A stretch of 64,000 bases of DNA from Spirosoma rhododendri (lineage in GTDB: Bacteria; Bacteroidota; Bacteroidia; Cytophagales; Spirosomataceae): contig NZ_CP051677.1 of assembly GCF_012849055.1 (NCBI RefSeq), positions 5,409,001 through 5,473,000 on the forward strand. Reading direction: 5' to 3'. The position numbers were made by a program, and so were the translations under genes. Positions 28,601 to 35,777 of the stretch are shown here, in pieces. Numbering within the stretch: the stretch's first letter is position 1; each line of letters begins with the position of its first letter. The notes under the pieces were generated by a model. That model was not told the origin of the DNA. It saw only the letters and a program-made list of their open reading frames with translations, and ran no database searches.

Positions 28601-29022
28601 TTGGAGTTGATAACTGAACTGCGAGCCCCCGACACGACAACTTCGGTCAGTTGCTTTCCTTCTTCAGCCAGTATAACGTCCGCATTAGCAGCAGCCCCCA
28701 GGTTGGCGGTCAGATTTTCCACCTTCTTTTCAGTGTAGCCTACGTAGCTGATCGTCAGGGTGTACGGACCACCAATACGAACAGCGGGGAAGTTGTACTG
28801 TCCCTGTGTGTTAGTCGTGGTTCCGTAATTAGTCCCTGAGGGTGTATGGACAGCGACAACGGTTGCACCTGGCAATGGTTCACCTTTTGAGTCAGTAACT
28901 ACGCCACTGATCGAGGAGGTAGTTACCCCCTGCGCTCTGACTGTGCTCACGCCGAACACGATCAAAAGCATACTGCTGATCAGCAAAAAAGCTAACCTGA
29001 ATTGCAGTAGTTGTTTAGACAT
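25612..29022 (-). CDS. Oar-like TonB-dependent outer membrane receptor
   Basis: A 1136-residue outer-membrane protein. Signal peptide (residues 1-30), a carboxypeptidase-regulatory-like beta domain (SISGVVTDSKGEPLPGATVVAV ... YTLTISYVGYTEK, ~37-118), a plug with NRSFADFTRLDARA and NNFTVDGAIFNNAFG (~125-235), then a long barrel ending QAQLGLRYIFN with the terminal aromatic. This layout fits the Oar group rather than SusC: no SusD partner gene follows. Probable role is uptake or export of a large substrate using TonB; ligand unknown. It is a single-gene unit with its own promoter near 29150. Confidence 0.93.
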   Translation of the reverse strand: MSKQLLQFRLAFLLISSMLLIVFGVSTVRAQGVTTSSISGVVTDSKGEPLPGATVVAVHTPSGTNYGTTTNTQGQYNFPAVRIGGPYTLTISYVGYTEKKVENLTANLGAAANADVILAEEGKQLTEVVVSGARSSVINSNRTGAATGISNTQITTLPTLNRSFADFTRLDARANGLSFAGRNSGYNNFTVDGAIFNNAFGLSSTVGGQAGAQPISIDAIDQIQVTIAPYDVRQGAFTGAGINAVTRSGSNKVQGSVYYYVRDQSFVGKKIAGQEQPINNFSLNNIGFRLGGPIIKNKLFLFVNYERERRNDGVPGNWVAARSGLTGDNVSRSSAADLDRLSTFIQQQYGFNPGPYENYTLPSNSDKGTARLDWNISQNHKLNIKYNFLTSYADITPSSSGALPQGRGPNVNALPYLSSFYRINNNLQSVIGELNSTFGSKFANTLQAGYSAFRDFRESPYLPSTFPLVDIGNGSGTQLTSFGYEPFSAFNILNSNVFQISDNFTIFAGKHTFTLGTYNEFYSFRNGFAPNYYGNYQFASVDAFISNATQTPIAGGTTIANPTRFQIQYSALPDGSFPYADIKAAQYSAYVQDEYQARRNLKFTIGLRADVPTIPTEIQQNTNLLALTGFRDGVRLNTAEFPKASLLFSPRVGFNWDVNDDRITQIRGGAGVFTGRVPYVWISNQASNNGVLFGSSQINNPPATGDNARPFSPDVNRYRPAGAAANTSYNIAIADPNFKFPQVFRANLGIDRNLGKGFILTLEGIFTKDINAVYHQNVNLPNSTQNLRGPDGGDNRPIYYTNNTAGLPSVAYNRIYGQNATTGAALSGTAVSASSPIITDAILMRNTNQGYSYNLTAEISKQFANGFYAKAAYSYTDSRSVNDGGSIAQSIWRDRSISGDPNANVLSYSSFLQPHRVIGVAAYRFEYANKHAATTVSLFYNGASGNRYSYVYAGDLNGDAQNSNDLIFVPRTQDDIRLRDVTATTGGVTTVTYSAADQWRDLNNYIDQDPYLSKRRGQYTERNGAMTPFISRLDLKILQEFGLNIGKTRHAFQVSLDVFNVGNLINSNWGNAQTAVTASPISFVGYDNGTGGTGRPVFQFPYLDATNRVARTNTFQVGSAIANRWQAQLGLRYIFN

Positions 29023-29135
29023 AAAAATTGGTTGGTTTTAGTTTGTACTGTTGAGAAAAAACTCTCCGGTTGAGTACTCCACTTTTGGCCGCAAATATGC
29101 CATAAATTTTGGCGGCACCAACGCCCCACTTCTTC

Positions 29136-29164
29136 CAAAAGTACTATTATGCATGCATACCAAA
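29136..29164 (-). promoter_or_regulatory. Promoter of the TonB receptor gene with a palindrome between its boxes
   Basis: On the minus strand: TTTG (29161-29164), 17 nt, then TACTTTTG (29136-29143), both fitting the Bacteroidetes -33/-7 consensus. Between them lies TATGCATGCATA (29148-29159), a perfect 12-bp palindrome in repressor position. The leader to ATG 29022 would be ~105 nt. The remaining 29023-29347 spacer has no gene. Confidence 0.65.
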
Positions 29165-29299
29165 CCAGATTCACGGAATAGGCCAAAAACAGTATTCTTC
29201 TGTTCTATTTCCAGTGTTAAGTTTTTGTTAAGCAGACTGTACGGGTCGCGCATCTCCTTCCACTCCGAACCATTCGCGCACCGCGCGTGTACTCAAACA

Positions 29300-29307
29300 T
29301 ACATTTG
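29300..29307 (+). promoter_or_regulatory. -7 box of the selD promoter
   Basis: TACATTTG fits TAnnTTTG exactly, 40 bp before the selD ATG at 29348. No clear -33 TTTG at the ideal distance. Confidence 0.45.
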
Positions 29308-29347
29308 ATTTATACATCTCGCGTAAATCGGTTCTGACTGATTCCTC

Positions 29348-30415
29348 ATGCTCTCAACAGACACCAGTACCATCAAACTCACTCAATACAGTCACGGGGC
29401 CGGCTGCGGCTGTAAAATTTCGCCCCAACTGCTCGACACGATTTTACACAACCGCACAACGGGTCGCCAACAGTCCGCCGATCAGCCGCTTTTTCCTGAT
29501 TTGCTCGTTGGCAACGACTCGCGCGACGATGCCGCTGTGCTGGACCTCGGCAATGGTGAAGCGGTTATCAGCACGACCGATTTTTTCATGCCGATCGTCG
29601 ACGATGCCTTCGATTTTGGGCGTATCGCTTCGGCCAACGCGATTAGCGACGTGTACGCGATGGGTGGACAACCAATCATGGCTATCGCAATTCTGGGCTG
29701 GCCTATCGACAAGCTTGCCCCCGAAGTAGCCGGGCAGGTGATCGAAGGGGCACGGGCAGTGTGCCGGGAAGCGGGTATTCCACTGGCTGGCGGGCACAGC
29801 ATCGACTCGCCCGAACCTATTTTCGGGCTGGCCGTTACGGGTCGTGTCCGCATCGAGGATCTGAAACAAAACAACACCGCGACGGCGGGCTGTCGGCTAT
29901 ACCTGACCAAGCCACTGGGCGTCGGAATTTTGACCACAGCGCAGAAAAAAGGCATTCTCAAGCCCGAACACGCCGATCTGGCACCCGCTCAAATGGCGCA
30001 GCTCAACAGCCTTGGTGCCGTGCTGGGCAAGCTGCCCTACGTAAAAGCCCTGACCGACGTAACAGGTTTCGGCCTGCTGGGCCACCTGACTGAAATGGCC
30101 GAAGGGTCGGGCCTTAGCGCCGAGATCGACTACGACGCCGTGCCGAAACTGCCGGTGGTCGACGAATATCTGGCGCAGAAAAGCTTTCCCGGCGGTACGG
30201 GCCGCAACTGGGCCAGCTACGGGCATAAAATCGCCGACCTGACCGAAACGCAGCGCTACGTACTGGCCGACCCGCAAACGTCGGGTGGTTTGCTGGTTGC
30301 TGTCTTGCCCGACGATACGGATGAGTTCGAACGGGTAGCCTCCGAAAATGGCTTCGATCTGCACCCGTTCGGTACGCTGGTACCGCAGCGCGAACGCGTC
30401 ATCTACGTGCAGTAG
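29348..30415 (+). CDS. selD: Selenide, water dikinase
   Basis: A 355-residue cytoplasmic enzyme that makes selenophosphate from selenide and ATP. The N-terminal active-site loop reads GAGCGCKIS: Cys 20/22 and Lys 23, so this is the cysteine form and not a selenoprotein. Further motifs: [42 protein letters not shown] and [13 protein letters not shown]. No selA, selB or mnmH lies nearby. The product would feed selenouridine in tRNA or selenocysteine synthesis elsewhere in the genome. It ends in a GGGGAAAC hairpin. Confidence 0.96.
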   Translation: MLSTDTSTIKLTQYSHGAGCGCKISPQLLDTILHNRTTGRQQSADQPLFPDLLVGNDSRDDAAVLDLGNGEAVISTTDFFMPIVDDAFDFGRIASANAISDVYAMGGQPIMAIAILGWPIDKLAPEVAGQVIEGARAVCREAGIPLAGGHSIDSPEPIFGLAVTGRVRIEDLKQNNTATAGCRLYLTKPLGVGILTTAQKKGILKPEHADLAPAQMAQLNSLGAVLGKLPYVKALTDVTGFGLLGHLTEMAEGSGLSAEIDYDAVPKLPVVDEYLAQKSFPGGTGRNWASYGHKIADLTETQRYVLADPQTSGGLLVAVLPDDTDEFERVASENGFDLHPFGTLVPQRERVIYVQ

Positions 30416-30425
30416 CAGGGAGGCC

Positions 30426-30453
30426 GGGGAAACAGCGTCCGGTCCGTTTCCCC
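30426..30453 (+). terminator. Hairpin after selD
   Basis: 8-bp arms GGGGAAAC (30426-30433) and GTTTCCCC (30446-30453), 12-nt loop, 11 bp after the selD stop. Weak T-run, so termination strength is uncertain. Confidence 0.5.
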
Positions 30454-30510
30454 CGTTAATTTCCAATTCCCGGCTACTCCGGCTAGCTTTGGGCCACATT
30501 TCGTTTACGT

Positions 30511-31287
30511 ATGAAATTATACTTTCGTCAGGTCGGGGAAACGGGCCCGGCTATCGTTATTCTGCACGGCCTGTTCGGCTCGTCGGATAACTGGCTGACA
30601 AACAGCAAGACTATTGCTGAGATGGGCTACCGCGTCTTTCTTGTCGACCAGCGCAACCACGGGCAGTCGCCCCACGCGGCCGAGCACGACTACGTGAGCA
30701 TGGCCGACGACCTGCGCGAATTCCTGACCGACCACAGCCTGAGCGACGCCATACTGGTGGGCCACTCGATGGGTGGCAAAACGGTGATGCAGTACGCCAT
30801 GCTGTACCCCGGCACGTTCAGCAAGCTGGTCGTTGTCGATATAGCGCCCAAGTTTTACCCTATCCACCACGCCGAGATTATTCGTGGTTTCAACGCCATC
30901 GACCTTTCTACGCTGAAGAGCCGTAACGATGCCGACAGGGTTATGAGTCAGTACGAGCCGTCGCTGCCGGTGCGACAGTTTCTACTCAAAAACCTGTACC
31001 GCACTGAGGGGGGAAAATTTGCGTGGCGAATCAACCTGCCGCTGATTGAACGTGAATTGCACGGCATCGGCGACGACCTCACCAACACGACTGTCGTTAT
31101 CGCGCCTACCCTATTTATCCGTGGTGGCCGATCGCCTTACATCACCGACGACGATATTCCAGCGATTCAGCTGATGTTTCCGCATGCCACCGTCGCCACC
31201 ATCGAAGAAGCCGGCCACTGGGTACAGGCCGAAAAGCCCGACGAATTTGTGGCCATGCTGATGAGATTTGTAACAGGTGAGTTGTAA
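30511..31287 (+). CDS. Alpha/beta-fold hydrolase (YbfF-type esterase)
   Basis: A 258-residue cytoplasmic hydrolase. Oxyanion motif LHGLFGSSDNW, RNHGQS, nucleophile elbow VGHSMGGK (Ser ~90), acid in APTLFIRGG-SPYI region and catalytic His in EEAGHWVQAEKPDEF. This matches the YbfF/ABHD11 esterase group. The natural substrate is unknown. Its last two codons and stop (GAG TTG TAA) are the first bases of the palindromic element that follows. Confidence 0.92.
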   Translation: MKLYFRQVGETGPAIVILHGLFGSSDNWLTNSKTIAEMGYRVFLVDQRNHGQSPHAAEHDYVSMADDLREFLTDHSLSDAILVGHSMGGKTVMQYAMLYPGTFSKLVVVDIAPKFYPIHHAEIIRGFNAIDLSTLKSRNDADRVMSQYEPSLPVRQFLLKNLYRTEGGKFAWRINLPLIERELHGIGDDLTNTTVVIAPTLFIRGGRSPYITDDDIPAIQLMFPHATVATIEEAGHWVQAEKPDEFVAMLMRFVTGEL

Positions 31288-31386
31288 AGTTTTATAGTCG
31301 TAGAGTTGTAAAGTTGCGGTTCCCCGCAGGGACTGGCACATCCATCACCGGCGATAGCAACTTCACGACCTTATAACTCTACAACT
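31281..31386. repeat. Imperfect palindrome of AGAGTTGTAAAGTTG words
   Basis: The arm starting at 31281 (GTTGTAAAGTT...GTCGTAGAG) is complementary with gaps to 31358-31386, and further copies of CTCTACAACT run to about 31410. The element fills the spacer between the esterase stop, which it encodes, and the methylase ATG at 31419. Confidence 0.6.
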
Positions 31387-31418
31387 ATCCAACCATCCAA
31401 CTCTACAACTTTAAAAAA

Positions 31419-32120
31419 ATGCCTACTCTATACCTGATTCCGACGCTACTGACCGACGATACGGCCAATCTGGTGCTGCCCCCGGTTATCCGCGACGTGA
31501 TCGAAAGTACCGACGCTTATTTTGTGGAAAACGTCCGGTCGGCGCGTCGCTTCATCAGCGGACTGAAAACCAGCCGGGTAATCGACCAAACGACGTTTTT
31601 CGACCTGGACAAAGACACCCCGCCTGCCGACACCCGCCGACAGATTCAGGAACTCATGGAGCGGAAACGCAACGCGGGCGTACTGTCGGAGGCCGGTTGC
31701 CCCGGTGTAGCCGACCCTGGCTCGGTGGTGGTTGGCTTCGCCCACAGCCTGGGTTGGAAAGTTGAGCCGCTGGTTGGTCCATCGTCGATTCTGCTGGCTC
31801 TGATGGCATCGGGGATGAGCGGTCAATCGTTTATTTTCCACGGTTATCTACCCATCGACAAGCAAGACCGGGGTCGGGCGATCCGGCATCTGGAGAAAGA
31901 AGCGCAGCAGCGGCAGCAAACCCAGATTTTCATGGAAACGCCCTACCGCAACGACGCGCTGTTTGCGGATATTCTGGCCAACTGTCAGCAAAATACGCGG
32001 CTGTGCGTAGCCTGTAACCTGACGGCCCCCGACGCCTTTGTCCGCACGATGAGCATTCGGGAATGGAAATCGAACGTACCCGACCTGCGCAAAAAACCAA
32101 CCGTGTTTCTACTTTTGTAA
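31419..32120 (+). CDS. RsmI-like SAM-dependent methyltransferase
   Basis: A 233-residue protein of the tetrapyrrole-methylase fold. Signature segments: LYLIPTLLTDD, VENVRSARRFI, AGVLSEAGCPGVADPGSVVVGFAH, PLVGPSSILLALMASG and FMETPYRND. RsmI methylates the 2'-OH of C1402 in 16S rRNA; this shorter Bacteroidetes form lacks the C-terminal helical domain and its exact target is not certain. It sits between two palindromic spacers. Confidence 0.87.
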   Translation: MPTLYLIPTLLTDDTANLVLPPVIRDVIESTDAYFVENVRSARRFISGLKTSRVIDQTTFFDLDKDTPPADTRRQIQELMERKRNAGVLSEAGCPGVADPGSVVVGFAHSLGWKVEPLVGPSSILLALMASGMSGQSFIFHGYLPIDKQDRGRAIRHLEKEAQQRQQTQIFMETPYRNDALFADILANCQQNTRLCVACNLTAPDAFVRTMSIREWKSNVPDLRKKPTVFLLL

Positions 32121-32122
32121 AG

Positions 32123-32205
32123 TCAGTTTACGGTATCTGGTTCACGGTTTACAGTATTCACCGTCCTATCAGCGTCTGCCTTTGGTAAGGTGCACCGTAA
32201 ACTGA
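32123..32205. repeat. Palindrome ends with GTTTACAGT words
   Basis: Perfect 12-bp terminal arms TCAGTTTACGGT (32123-32134) and its complement (32194-32205) around a 59-nt centre that contains CACGGTTTACAGT. It begins 2 bp after the methylase stop and ends 26 bp before the next ATG. Confidence 0.65.
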
Positions 32206-32231
32206 AAAGTGACAACCGTACTCTCCTGCCA

Positions 32232-32870
32232 ATGATTCAAGCGTTTGAATTTTCGCCGTTTAGTGAGAACACATACGTCATCGCCGACGATGCCACGCGC
32301 GATGCCGTTATCATTGATCCCGGTTGCTACGAACAGGCAGAAAAAGAAGCGTTGAGCCGGTTTATCGACGAGCATAAGCTGACCGTTCGTTATCTGCTGC
32401 TGACTCACGCGCACCTCGACCACGTCTTCGGTGTCGCCTACGTCAAACGTAAATACAACGTCAAAGCCTACCTGCACGAGCTGGATCAGGTGATTTTCAA
32501 CGACGTGCCGACCCGCTGCGCTGTCTACGGATTGCGGGGCTACGAGCCGTCTGAAATTGACGAACACATCAAGGAAGGCGATCAGATCAAATTCGGAAAT
32601 ACGGTGCTCGATGTGGTGTTTGTTCCGGGCCACGCCCCCGGCCACGTTGCCTACATCAACCACGCGGAGCGCTACGTGGTAGGGGGCGATGTGCTGTTCA
32701 GCGGCAGCGTCGGCCGGACGGATTTGCCCTATTGCAACCACGCCGACCTGGTCAACAGCATCCGTACGGAGCTTTACACCCTTCCCGACGATTACGTGGT
32801 GTACCCCGGCCATAACGAGCCGACAACCATCGGGAAGGAAAAGCGGTCAAACCCCTTCGTACGCCCATGA
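32232..32870 (+). CDS. MBL-fold metallo-hydrolase (glyoxalase II-like)
   Basis: A 212-residue cytoplasmic enzyme from ATG 32232 (MIQAFEFSPFSENTYVIAD). Metal ligands: LLTHAHLDHVFGV (HxHxDH), VPGHAPGHV, VGGDVLFSGSVGRTDL and PGHNEPTTIG. The pattern fits the single-domain hydroxyacylglutathione-hydrolase-like group; the glutathione-binding C-terminal domain is absent, so a different thioester substrate is likely. Its stop overlaps the pssA start by 4 bp, implying coupled translation. Confidence 0.93.
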   Translation: MIQAFEFSPFSENTYVIADDATRDAVIIDPGCYEQAEKEALSRFIDEHKLTVRYLLLTHAHLDHVFGVAYVKRKYNVKAYLHELDQVIFNDVPTRCAVYGLRGYEPSEIDEHIKEGDQIKFGNTVLDVVFVPGHAPGHVAYINHAERYVVGGDVLFSGSVGRTDLPYCNHADLVNSIRTELYTLPDDYVVYPGHNEPTTIGKEKRSNPFVRP

Positions 32871-33556
32871 AGCTGCTCCGCCACCTGCCCAACGCCATGA
32901 CCTGCGGCAACCTGCTATGCGGTTGTATCGGTATCGTGATGGCGATACGCGGCCACCTCGACACGGCCGCGTGGCTGATTCTGCTGGCGGGTGTCCTCGA
33001 TTTTGGCGATGGGTTCGTAGCCCGGATGGTCAACGTGTCCGGCCCGTTCGGCAAAGAACTCGACTCGCTGGCCGACGTCGTTACGTTTGGGGTTCTGCCA
33101 TCCATCATCGTTTTCCAGCTGATGTGGTTTCAGAACCTGGACATCATCTCGTACAGCGCCTTTCTGATTGCGGTACTGTCGGCGCTTCGGCTGGCGAAGT
33201 TCAACATCGACACCCGGCAGAGCGATCAGTTCATTGGGGTGCCCACACCTGCCAACACCTTGCTGATTGCGGCTTTCCCACTGATGGAGCGTTACCAGCC
33301 GCAGTACGATGCACTTTGGAAAAACGATATCGTCATGGGCGCGTTGGTGGCGTTTTCGCTGCTGATGGTCACCGAAATCCCGCTGCTCGCCCTGAAATTC
33401 AAGTCGTTTAGCTGGGCAGCCAACCAAACGAAATACCTTTTCTTACTGACATCGCTGCTCCTGTTGCTATTTTTGCAGTTCGCAGCACTTCCGCTCGTCA
33501 TTATTCTTTACATAGCCGTTTCACTTTTTTCCAATGGCGAAAGAGCGAAAGAATGA
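32867..33556 (+). CDS. pssA: CDP-diacylglycerol-serine O-phosphatidyltransferase
   Basis: A 229-residue membrane enzyme that makes phosphatidylserine, precursor of phosphatidylethanolamine. The CDP-alcohol phosphatidyltransferase motif is intact: DFGDGFVARMVNVSGPFGKELDSLAD (D-G-x2-A-R-x8-G-x3-D-x3-D). About six membrane helices follow, the last in LLLLLFLQFAALPLVIILYIAV. Its last residues (GERAKE) and TGA stop are encoded by the left arm of a GCGAAAGA-family palindrome, so the natural C-terminus may have been replaced. ATGA overlap with the hydrolase gene upstream. Confidence 0.94.
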   Translation: MKLLRHLPNAMTCGNLLCGCIGIVMAIRGHLDTAAWLILLAGVLDFGDGFVARMVNVSGPFGKELDSLADVVTFGVLPSIIVFQLMWFQNLDIISYSAFLIAVLSALRLAKFNIDTRQSDQFIGVPTPANTLLIAAFPLMERYQPQYDALWKNDIVMGALVAFSLLMVTEIPLLALKFKSFSWAANQTKYLFLLTSLLLLLFLQFAALPLVIILYIAVSLFSNGERAKE

Positions 33557-33628
33557 AATCGGACCGTCGAAGCGGAGCGAAAAGGCTACCGCCAGTACAA
33601 TCGCTCTTTCATTCTTTCGCTCTTTCGC
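33537..33628. repeat. 22-bp perfect palindrome, AGCGAAAGA family, overlapping the end of pssA
   Basis: Arms 33537-33558 and 33607-33628 are perfect complements with a 48-nt centre. The left arm encodes the last codons and the stop of pssA; the right arm ends 10 bp before the purS ATG. Same micro-repeat words as at 21435 and 43361. Confidence 0.88.
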
Positions 33629-33638
33629 TTTTCACCAC

Positions 33639-33890
33639 ATGAAATACATCGCTGAAATTGACATTATGACCCGCGCCGAGATTCTTGATCCGCAGGGTAA
33701 AGCCGTTAAACTGGGTCTGCACAATCTTCAGATGGACTCCATCGACAACGTACGGATTGGCAAGCACGTGCGGCTGGAAGTTGATGCCGACTCGGAGAGC
33801 GGAGCCCGCGAGACAGTCGATGCAGCCTGCCGTCAGCTACTGGCGAACCTCATCATGGAAGACTATTCCATCGAACTCCGCCCCGCCTGA
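33639..33890 (+). CDS. purS: Phosphoribosylformylglycinamidine synthase subunit PurS
   Basis: An 83-residue protein: MKYIAEIDIMTRAEILDPQGKAV, then VRIGKHVRLEVDA and CRQLLANLIMEDYSIEL, the complete PurS fold. It forms the complex with PurL and PurQ for the fourth step of purine synthesis and shapes the ammonia channel. purL and purQ are not adjacent. ATG 33639 was chosen because the longer frame upstream (from 33534) reads through the palindrome. Confidence 0.94.
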   Translation: MKYIAEIDIMTRAEILDPQGKAVKLGLHNLQMDSIDNVRIGKHVRLEVDADSESGARETVDAACRQLLANLIMEDYSIELRPA

Positions 33891-33899
33891 TTTTTTACC

Positions 33900-33938
33900 G
33901 ACAGGATTACAGCCAGACCGCCAGACTGTAATCCTGTC
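33900..33938 (+). terminator. Hairpin after purS, ACAGGATTACAG family
   Basis: Perfect 13-bp arms GACAGGATTACAG (33900-33912) and its complement (33926-33938), 13-nt loop. Same words as the larger palindrome at 45634-45733. Confidence 0.75.
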
Positions 33939-33956
33939 AATTCAATCTCGTTTTTG

Positions 33957-33983
33957 TACTTTTGTCGGTAGTTTTATCGACAA
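33957..33983 (+). promoter_or_regulatory. fabH promoter -7 box with overlapping dyad
   Basis: TACTTTTG (33957-33964) matches TAnnTTTG. Overlapping it, TTGTCG and CGACAA (within 33962-33983) form an inverted repeat around 10 bp that ends at the ATG. A regulator bound here would cover the start of transcription. The dyad is seen; the role is inferred. Confidence 0.5.
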
Positions 33984-34991
33984 ATGACAACGACTTATTC
34001 GCGGATTACCGGGCTGGGTTTCTACGTCCCCGACAACGTGGTGACTAATAATGACCTGACCCAATACATGGAAACGTCGGATGCCTGGATTCAGGAACGC
34101 ACCGGCATCAAGCAACGACGCTTTTTCACCTACGGCAAAGATACCAACGCCAGTATGGCCACGGCCGCGTCACGAATGGCGCTTGAGCGGGCCAGTCTGG
34201 ACGCCAGTGCCGTCGACCTGATCGTTTACGCCACCCTCTCCCCGGATTACTATTTCCCCGGTTCGGCATTTCTGATGCAGCGCGAACTGGGACTGGAAGG
34301 CTGCGCCGTTATCGATGTCCGGCAGCAATGCTCCGGCTTTGTCTATGCGCTTTCCATCGCCGATCAGTTCATCAAAACGGGCATGTACAAGACGGCCCTC
34401 GTTGTGGGGTCCGAGATTCAGTCGACGCTGATGGACAAAACGACGGAGGGGCGTAATGTTGCCGTAATCTTCGGCGATGGTGCGGGTGCCGCTGTAGTGC
34501 AGGCCACCACCGACCCCGACCACCGTATTCTGTCGACCCACCTCCACGCCGACGGCCGGTATGCGGAAGATCTATACCTGAAAGACCCCGGTAGCAGTCG
34601 CGAAGGTCACTTCATCAACGCTGAAACGGCCGGCTCACCCGATAGCAGCGTTGTTATGAATGGCAATGCTGTTTTCAAACACGCCGTTGTCCGGTTCATG
34701 GAGGTTATCAACGAAGGCTTGTCGGCCAACGGGTACCAGGCCAGCGACGTTGACCTGCTCGTACCGCATCAGGCCAATATTCGTATCTCTGAATACGTCC
34801 GGCAGCAAATGGGCCTGCCCGAAGACAAAGTATTCAACAACATTCAGCAGTACGGTAACACGACAGCCGCATCGATCCCCATTGCCCTTACCGAAGCCTT
34901 CGAGCAAGGTCGTGTCAAGCCCGGCGATCTGATTTGCCTCGCTGCCTTCGGTAGCGGCTTCACCTGGGGGTCGGCGCTAATTAAATGGTAG
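33984..34991 (+). CDS. fabH: 3-oxoacyl-ACP synthase III
   Basis: A 335-residue condensing enzyme that starts fatty acid chains from acyl-CoA and malonyl-ACP. Catalytic residues: Cys 116 in DVRQQCSGFVYAL, His 262 in VPHQANIRI and Asn 292 in YGNTTAASIP. The C-terminal GSGFTWGSALIKW is typical. Single-gene unit with its own promoter. It may be a paralogue, since no other fab genes are adjacent, and a role in a secondary chain cannot be excluded. Confidence 0.94.
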   Translation: MTTTYSRITGLGFYVPDNVVTNNDLTQYMETSDAWIQERTGIKQRRFFTYGKDTNASMATAASRMALERASLDASAVDLIVYATLSPDYYFPGSAFLMQRELGLEGCAVIDVRQQCSGFVYALSIADQFIKTGMYKTALVVGSEIQSTLMDKTTEGRNVAVIFGDGAGAAVVQATTDPDHRILSTHLHADGRYAEDLYLKDPGSSREGHFINAETAGSPDSSVVMNGNAVFKHAVVRFMEVINEGLSANGYQASDVDLLVPHQANIRISEYVRQQMGLPEDKVFNNIQQYGNTTAASIPIALTEAFEQGRVKPGDLICLAAFGSGFTWGSALIKW

Positions 34992-34993
34992 AA

Positions 34994-35077
34994 TGCCTGA
35001 GTGATAGAATGATTGAATGGGCTGGTGCAACCAAGAGAGTTTGCGCCAGCCCATTCAATCATTCTATCACTCAGGCA
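34994..35077. terminator. 37-bp palindrome between converging genes
   Basis: Arms 34994-35030 and 35041-35077 are complementary along 37 nt with one G-T exception and a 10-nt loop. The arm is a run of GAATGATTGAATG-like words. It fills the space between the stop of fabH and the stop of the CoA-binding protein gene almost to the base. Confidence 0.9.
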
Positions 35078-35078
35078 C

Positions 35079-35450
35079 TCAATAATTCCCAATTGACAGC
35101 ATAACCAACGTGCAGGCTTCGATCGGCTCTATGCCCACCTGCTGCAATTCCTTCTCAAATTCCGGGTTCTCCGTGCCGGGGTTAAAAATAACCCGGCGAG
35201 GCTTCAGCGCCTTTACATACTCATACAGATTGGCCTGATTGCGCGTACCAACGTACAACGTCACCGTATCGACATCATTCAGCGCAGGTTGCCCGGTCTG
35301 AATCGAGCGCCCCTCTATCGTGCCCGGCCGGAGCCCCACCAGTTCGACTTCATGCCCATGCCGTAGCAAACTTCGGGCAGCCTGATTTGCATACCGGCCT
35401 ACGTTCTCCGTTGCGCCGATCACAACCGTTTTTCTATGATTCACATTCAT
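35079..35450 (-). CDS. CoA-binding domain protein (YccU-like)
   Basis: A 123-residue Rossmann-fold protein: KTVVIGATENVGRYANQAARSLLRHGHEVELVGLRPG, LYVGTRNQANLYEYVKALKPRRVIFNPGTENPEFE and a C-terminal EACTLVMLSIGNY with the conserved Cys. This is the CoA_binding_2 family. Members bind CoA or nucleotide; the physiological role is not known. Cytoplasmic. Shares a palindrome with fabH at its 3' end. Confidence 0.9.
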   Translation of the reverse strand: MNVNHRKTVVIGATENVGRYANQAARSLLRHGHEVELVGLRPGTIEGRSIQTGQPALNDVDTVTLYVGTRNQANLYEYVKALKPRRVIFNPGTENPEFEKELQQVGIEPIEACTLVMLSIGNY

Positions 35451-35777
35451 CTATCTGCTGTAGTCTAAATTGGACTCCCTTATCTTTCTGTCTTAAACAG
35501 GGCGTTTCTTCCACGGGTTCTCGACTACTAATCGAAAATTATTTTTGTTTATATTCACTTAAACGAGATATGTTATTTTTGACCCTGAATATGACACTGA
35601 GTGCTGCATAAAGTATACTAAAGTCATTTTATTGTACTATATCCGTATATCTTAGACTAATTACAGTACGGCGGTCATTATTTCTGTTTAGGTTTTATAT
35701 TAAAAATGTAAACAAAAAACTTAATCTCAAGTAAAATCATTAACGTGCATTGTTGAACATTTTCAGGTAGTCATACT
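35451..35777. other. AT-rich gene-free spacer upstream of the HNH endonuclease gene
   Basis: 327 bp visibly richer in A and T than the flanking genes, with no open frame of note. It holds two exact -7 boxes, TATTTTTG at 35540-35547 and 35574-35581, both far (about 200 nt) from the ATG at 35778, leaving a long AT-rich leader. Confidence 0.6.

Noticed and set aside
29348..30415. Possible selenocysteine in SelD
   Set aside because: The active-site codons are ordinary Cys (GCGC region); no in-frame TGA and no SECIS needed.
33534..33638. Upstream start extending purS by 35 residues
   Set aside because: The extension is the palindrome read as protein; PurS normally begins at MKYIAEI.
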